The notes under the pieces are model-generated. The model was not told where the DNA came from. It saw only the letters and a list, made by a program, of their open reading frames with translations, and did no database searches. Both the position numbers and the translations under genes were made by a program. Source: Halalkalibaculum roseum (GTDB lineage: Bacteria; Bacteroidota; Rhodothermia; Balneolales; Balneolaceae). Taken from it: a stretch of DNA of 64,000 nt. Below, piece by piece: positions 60,638 through 64,000 of the stretch. How positions within the stretch are numbered: position 1 is the stretch's first letter; the number at the start of each line of letters is the position of its first letter. The DNA is taken from the NCBI RefSeq assembly GCF_011059145.1, contig NZ_JAALLT010000004.1, positions 124,001 through 188,000 on the forward strand, written 5' to 3'.

Positions 60638-60700
60638 CGGTTTCTCTCTTTTTTATATTCTTGCACCTGTCAAGCAGGTCTCTCTTAATGAAGAGTCTCA
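60602..60700 (-). ncRNA. Candidate small RNA
   Basis: About 100 bases on the minus strand between a promoter-like sequence (TGTAAGGAATT at 60734-60724 and CGGTCATA at 60713-60706, reminiscent of ECF-sigma promoters) and a terminator. It holds two small hairpins: CTCTT-AATG-AAGAG (60682-60695) and ACCTG-TCAAG-CAGGT (60665-60679). A decayed gene start is the main alternative. Confidence 0.4.
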
Positions 60701-60794
60701 CACTGTATGACCGACAGCTAACCAATTCCTTACAGTTTTTTTTATATTTTTTTTAGAAAAATTTCAGCAACACTCATTTAAAAACAGGTAAACC

Positions 60795-61814
60795 TTGCCA
60801 AATCAACAGGATAGCCCCAAAGTAACAGAATATCATTTTAAGGTGCCTCCCGGTCATCACAGCGGAACACGCCTCGATAAATACATCACCTCCTTTGTAG
60901 AGAATGCCTCACGCACCAAAGTGCAGAAAGCAATAGAAGAGGGACATGTGCTGGTCAACGGCAAACAGGAGAAATCCTCCTACAACATGCAGCCGGGGGA
61001 TGAAATTGATATTACCATACCTAAGCCGCCCCCACCCGAGGCCAAACCGGAAAAAATGGATCTGGATATTCTGTATGAGGATGACGACATCATCATCGTC
61101 AATAAAAAAGCCGGGCGCGTGGTACATCCTGCTTACGGTAACTGGACCGGCACACTGGTAAACGGACTCTTATGGCATGCCGATCAGCTTTCTCTGGAAG
61201 AGGAGGAGAGCATCCGGCCGGGAATCGTGCATCGCCTGGACAAAGATACCAGCGGGATACTGGTCATAGCCAAAAATGATGAAGCACACCGCATCCTCAG
61301 TGACTATTTTCGGACCAAGGATATTGAGCGAACCTACTGGGCCATCATCTGGGGCGTACCCGATAAGGAGAAAGGTACCATAACCGGAAACATCGGACGC
61401 AATCCCAGCGACCGGAAGAAAATGGCGGTCGTACCCGAAGGCAAAGGAAAGCATGCGGTGACCCACTACAAAGTAATAGAGTACTTTGATCATCTCAGCC
61501 TGGTTGAAGTGAAGCTGGAAACAGGCAGAACTCACCAGATACGGGTGCACTTTACCGACCGGCATCACTGGGTTTTCGGGGATCCACAATACGGTGGAGA
61601 TTCGGTACGATACGGACCCAACACCGGAAGCCGTAAACAGATGTTCAACAATCTCTTTGCCTCACTGAAACGCCAGTGCCTGCATGCCAAGACCCTGGGC
61701 TTTGAGCATCCGACCACCGGCGAACATGTACAGTTTGATTCACCCCTGCCGGATGATTTCCAGCATGTGCTGGATATGCTACGGCAAAATTGCCAACCTG
61801 AGCCCATTTATTAG
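60795..61814 (+). CDS. rluD: Pseudouridine synthase, RluA/RluD family, TTG start
   Basis: 339 residues. An S4 domain (about 24-75, 'TRLDKYITSFVENASRTKVQKAIEEG' split by its turn) precedes the catalytic domain with 'RPGIVHRLDKDTSGILVIAK' (catalytic Asp149) and 'ETGRTHQIRVHF'. It would modify 23S rRNA uridines as RluD does. An in-frame TAA lies just upstream, and no ATG precedes the S4 domain, so the start is almost surely the TTG, with AGG ten bases before. Expression is probably low. Confidence 0.93.
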   Translation: MPNQQDSPKVTEYHFKVPPGHHSGTRLDKYITSFVENASRTKVQKAIEEGHVLVNGKQEKSSYNMQPGDEIDITIPKPPPPEAKPEKMDLDILYEDDDIIIVNKKAGRVVHPAYGNWTGTLVNGLLWHADQLSLEEEESIRPGIVHRLDKDTSGILVIAKNDEAHRILSDYFRTKDIERTYWAIIWGVPDKEKGTITGNIGRNPSDRKKMAVVPEGKGKHAVTHYKVIEYFDHLSLVEVKLETGRTHQIRVHFTDRHHWVFGDPQYGGDSVRYGPNTGSRKQMFNNLFASLKRQCLHAKTLGFEHPTTGEHVQFDSPLPDDFQHVLDMLRQNCQPEPIY

Positions 61815-61848
61815 AACACTGATTACGCGGATTCTATAAATCTGTGTT
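61813..61848. repeat. AATCTGCG-type repeat with inverted ends
   Basis: GAACACTGATTACGCGGATT and AAATCTGTGTTC face each other, beginning at the rluD stop codon. It is the same class as the repeats near 6.5, 40.15 and 58.1 kb. Confidence 0.55.
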
Positions 61849-61852
61849 CCAT

Positions 61853-61890
61853 AAAAAAAGGGAGCCCTTTTTAAGGACTCCCTTTTAAAA
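61853..61890. terminator. Bidirectional terminator between rluD and the metalloprotease gene
   Basis: AAAGGGAGCCCTT and AAGGACTCCCTTT form a long stem with one mismatch. The left flank has seven A (T-run for the minus strand) and the right flank a short T-run. The two genes converge here. Confidence 0.85.
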
Positions 61891-61908
61891 TAATAAGCTT
61901 CTCTGCAG

Positions 61909-64000
61909 TTAGTTCTCGAGACTTAAGCCGGCCTCAAGCGCTGCTTCGATTCTGGCTTTCGACTCTTCCAGGTGAGCCCTGGTATAATCATTGAAATTAT
62001 AAGTCGGCGGAGCCAGCCTGCTTTCCAGCTTTGCATGCAGGTCTTTCAGCTGGGCCCGGGCTACCGAACGAGCATCCGCAGGAGTTGTTGGAGGTGCATC
62101 CGTAACCAGCTGGGTTACCCCATCAAGATAAGCACGCTGCAGGTCGCGGCGGTTGCTTTCGATGTTGGATCCCGGTGAGGACCAGACTTCACTCCAAACG
62201 GCCGTGGTAACCTGGTTCATCAGTGATGGAATCGTCAGTGTATTCTCTTCCCCGAATTTTACTTCAGTGTCTCTGATTCTTGACAGGCGATACGGGTTAA
62301 ACAACTGCTGAAGCAGGGATGACTGAATGCCCACCAGCGTACGGTGCAGCGGGTAGTCTATGCGTCCCTGGTAGGTATTGCTGTTGCCCCAGTGACTCCA
62401 GCGGTCAGCACCCATCTTCTGGTAAACGTCGCGAGGAAGTTCCATACCGTCCACACTGAATGCATAATCGATGATCATATCCAGTGCTTCCTGCTGCTTC
62501 TCTTTGCTTACGGGTACGAAAGGCATGCGTCCCTCGGGATCACCCACGTGGTCGCGGTACTGGTGCTGTCCGCCGATATATTTCACGGCAGGGGCCAGCG
62601 CGCGGGCATACTGGAACAGGTAGGTCTGGAAGAGGTCCGTAGCCTCAAAATAGGCCATATTATCGGCAAGAGCTATTTCAGGTACTCTTGGAATCATGGA
62701 ATCGAGCAGCTGTGCTCTACCTTTAGCCCACTCAAGCGGGTCGGCACCGAGGTCATACACATTTACATGAGGATCAACAGCTCCCCATCCTCGTGCATCT
62801 TCATCCGTACCATAGGCGTGACCCTGCTTGGCACCTTCACGGGCGATGGCTTCGGCCTTTTCATCATCGGGAGTATACCCGTAGGAAATGACCCATCGGT
62901 CATAAGATCCCACACCCGGGTTGTAGTAATAACCGTCCTGCGACTTTCCTTCCGGATTGATGTTTACAGTTGGGTACTCCATTGCTGAATTAAATACGCC
63001 ATTTTCTTCGGCCCAGGCTTCATCATAGAGTCTATCCAGCGGGGTATCGATGGATGAGCGGAAGTTGTGTCGCAGGCCAAGTGTATGGCCTACTTCGTGC
63101 ATAGTTACCCAGCGCAGCGCCTGGTCTACGAACTCTTTCGGCACCGGTTCGCCGGGCTTCAACTCACCGAAGGCCGCCATAAAACTTTTGGCCAGGTCGA
63201 ACTGCATACCCATCTCGTTGTAGAACGACTTCGTCTTCACGCCGCGGCTCATCAAGGCGAGCTCTTCCTCACTGACATTGAAAATCTCATCAATAGCGGT
63301 ACGGGGTTCTACCAATTCACGGTACTCATCCTTATCGCCGAGCAGCATATTGGCTTCAAAAAGAATGTCAGCGTCAAGAATCTCACCGGTTCGAGGATCA
63401 ACAACTGACGGTCCGATAGCGCCATATCCGGGTTGATCGGAAGTATTCCATCGCAGGGTAGCATACCGGATATCTTCGGCCATCACGCTGTCGGGAAGCA
63501 ACTCGGCCTGAACGGCATTGCGGAATCCGGCAGCCTCAAAAGCATCTGACCATGCCTCGACTCCTTCCATCATCGCCTCGCGGTACTCTTCAGGAACCGT
63601 TCGGTCGATATAATACACAATCGGCTCTTTGGGATCGCATAACCCGTCGGAACCGGCGGGTCCGTCACACTCCAGTCGCCAGCGGTTCACGTACCTGCGA
63701 AAGAAGGTGTCGCTGTCGTCAGTAAAATCTTTGTGTACCGTCATAAAAAAGCCGGTTCTATCATCCGCCATGCGGGGCTTCATCGGCTCTTCGGGCAGTT
63801 TCACCATTGTGTAAAACAAGGAAAGCGGGATATACCGGCTGTCAGCGACCGTTCTAGGTCCGCCCAGTTCAGAATTCTTGAAGGTCAGCTTGGCCTGAAT
63901 ATTCACATTCTCGGGAAAAGCCTGAATTTTTTCTACATGAGATCGGGTCTTGTCGAAACTGACACGTCCCGGTCGTCCCGGCGTATCGGAAACGGCAAAT
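61909..64000 (-). CDS. Zinc-dependent metalloprotease (DUF5117/DUF4953 type), 5' end outside the window
   Basis: At least 696 residues are visible; the frame stays open to the window edge, so the N-terminus, including any signal peptide, is missing. The zinc site 'TMHEVGHTLGLRHNF' (HExxHxxGxxH) lies in a domain preceded by 'PIVYYIDRTVPEEYREAMMEG' and followed by 'AMEYPTVNINPEGKSQDGYY' (a Met-containing turn). The visible start, 'FAVSDTPGRPGRVSF', is inside the DUF5117 region. Such proteins are large secreted or periplasmic proteases of unknown substrate. A GTG at 63906 could be misread as a start but is internal. Confidence 0.92.
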   Translation of the reverse strand, partial: FAVSDTPGRPGRVSFDKTRSHVEKIQAFPENVNIQAKLTFKNSELGGPRTVADSRYIPLSLFYTMVKLPEEPMKPRMADDRTGFFMTVHKDFTDDSDTFFRRYVNRWRLECDGPAGSDGLCDPKEPIVYYIDRTVPEEYREAMMEGVEAWSDAFEAAGFRNAVQAELLPDSVMAEDIRYATLRWNTSDQPGYGAIGPSVVDPRTGEILDADILFEANMLLGDKDEYRELVEPRTAIDEIFNVSEEELALMSRGVKTKSFYNEMGMQFDLAKSFMAAFGELKPGEPVPKEFVDQALRWVTMHEVGHTLGLRHNFRSSIDTPLDRLYDEAWAEENGVFNSAMEYPTVNINPEGKSQDGYYYNPGVGSYDRWVISYGYTPDDEKAEAIAREGAKQGHAYGTDEDARGWGAVDPHVNVYDLGADPLEWAKGRAQLLDSMIPRVPEIALADNMAYFEATDLFQTYLFQYARALAPAVKYIGGQHQYRDHVGDPEGRMPFVPVSKEKQQEALDMIIDYAFSVDGMELPRDVYQKMGADRWSHWGNSNTYQGRIDYPLHRTLVGIQSSLLQQLFNPYRLSRIRDTEVKFGEENTLTIPSLMNQVTTAVWSEVWSSPGSNIESNRRDLQRAYLDGVTQLVTDAPPTTPADARSVARAQLKDLHAKLESRLAPPTYNFNDYTRAHLEESKARIEAALEAGLSLEN

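Larger units (their letters stand above)
60327..60794. other. 468-bp divergent region with inverted arrays and a possible small RNA
   Basis: It separates recN (minus) from rluD (plus). It contains 7-bp arrays at 60411-60480 and 60571-60598 facing each other, then a terminator-ended transcript candidate (about 60602-60700). A 98-codon minus-strand frame exists but crosses the terminator hairpin and the array, so I do not accept it as a gene. Confidence 0.7.

Noticed and set aside
60429-60725. 98-codon minus-strand frame between recN and rluD
   Set aside because: It reads through a clear terminator hairpin and a heptamer array; its product resembles nothing.
63904-63906. GTG as the true start of the metalloprotease gene
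   Set aside because: The same frame is open to the window edge and encodes family-like sequence upstream, so the codon is internal.

Overview
The window looks like chromosomal DNA of a member of the Bacteroidota in the broad sense. I infer the Balneolota/Rhodothermota side. Supporting signs are a SusC/SusD pair, GldC, DUF4168, DUF4412 and DUF4342 proteins, tandem sortilin-like proteins, a large HExxH metalloprotease, genes with weak ribosome binding sites, and a promoter with the Bacteroidota -33/-7 pattern (TTTG, 19 nt, TAnnTTTG) before the transhydrogenase operon. I see no rRNA, tRNA, CRISPR array, prophage or transposase. Most of the window is ordinary core chromosome. The unusual material lies in the intergenic spaces.

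Layout. 0.2-7.8 kb: small secreted proteins (DUF4168, YceI), CsaA, a BtuF-like protein, a short-chain dehydrogenase, two unknown membrane proteins, a Tat-exported TIM-barrel protein, a Nudix protein with an altered box and a DJ-1/PfpI protein. 7.8-11.2 kb: a compact photolyase/cryptochrome operon (CRY-DASH, DUF3253, a second photolyase-like protein, DUF2256). 11.3-15.8 kb: DoxX, alcohol dehydrogenase, NAD-type isocitrate dehydrogenase, YfcE-like phosphoesterase, PanE-like reductase. 15.9-23.3 kb: two tandem secreted sortilin-like proteins of about 1,040 residues and a cyanophycinase-like peptidase. 23.7-29.8 kb: DUF4412 protein, a lipoprotein, then SusD and SusC. 30.2-37.2 kb: TPR protein, alpha/beta hydrolase, RluB and ScpB, then a GCS2-CBS fusion paired with an aspartoacylase-like deacylase. 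37.4-43.6 kb: PriA, a 28-residue membrane microprotein, ComM, DUF4342 and thioredoxin reductase. 43.8-46.7 kb: three-gene proton-translocating transhydrogenase. 46.8-53.6 kb: four-helix-bundle gene inside inverted repeats, MFS transporter, endonuclease III, Memo-like protein, GldC, AhcY, TlpA-like lipoprotein. 53.7-58 kb: L-2-hydroxyglutarate oxidase and a probable D-2-hydroxyacid dehydrogenase. 58-64 kb: a rhodanese-fold protein lacking the catalytic cysteine, RecN, a possible small RNA, an RluD-type synthase and a metalloprotease that runs off the end.

Themes. DNA repair and genome maintenance is frequent (two photolyase-family proteins, Nth, RecN, PriA, ScpB, ComM). A second theme is redox metabolism of 2-oxoglutarate-linked compounds (isocitrate dehydrogenase, LhgO, the D-2-hydroxyacid dehydrogenase, transhydrogenase). 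A third is secreted or outer-membrane handling of polymers and peptides.

The strongest unexplained signal is a family of degenerate tandem arrays phased at exactly 7 bp. They lie in many intergenic gaps, often start or end at a stop codon, and in four places occur as facing inverted pairs. One pair encloses the four-helix-bundle gene. Two other dispersed repeat classes are present: short GC-rich palindromes with 3-4 nt loops, and AATCTGCG/AATCCGTG-type repeats. The best candidates for something undescribed are the repeat-bounded units, the photolyase operon with its two DUF partners, the GCS2-CBS/deacylase pair, and the microprotein.
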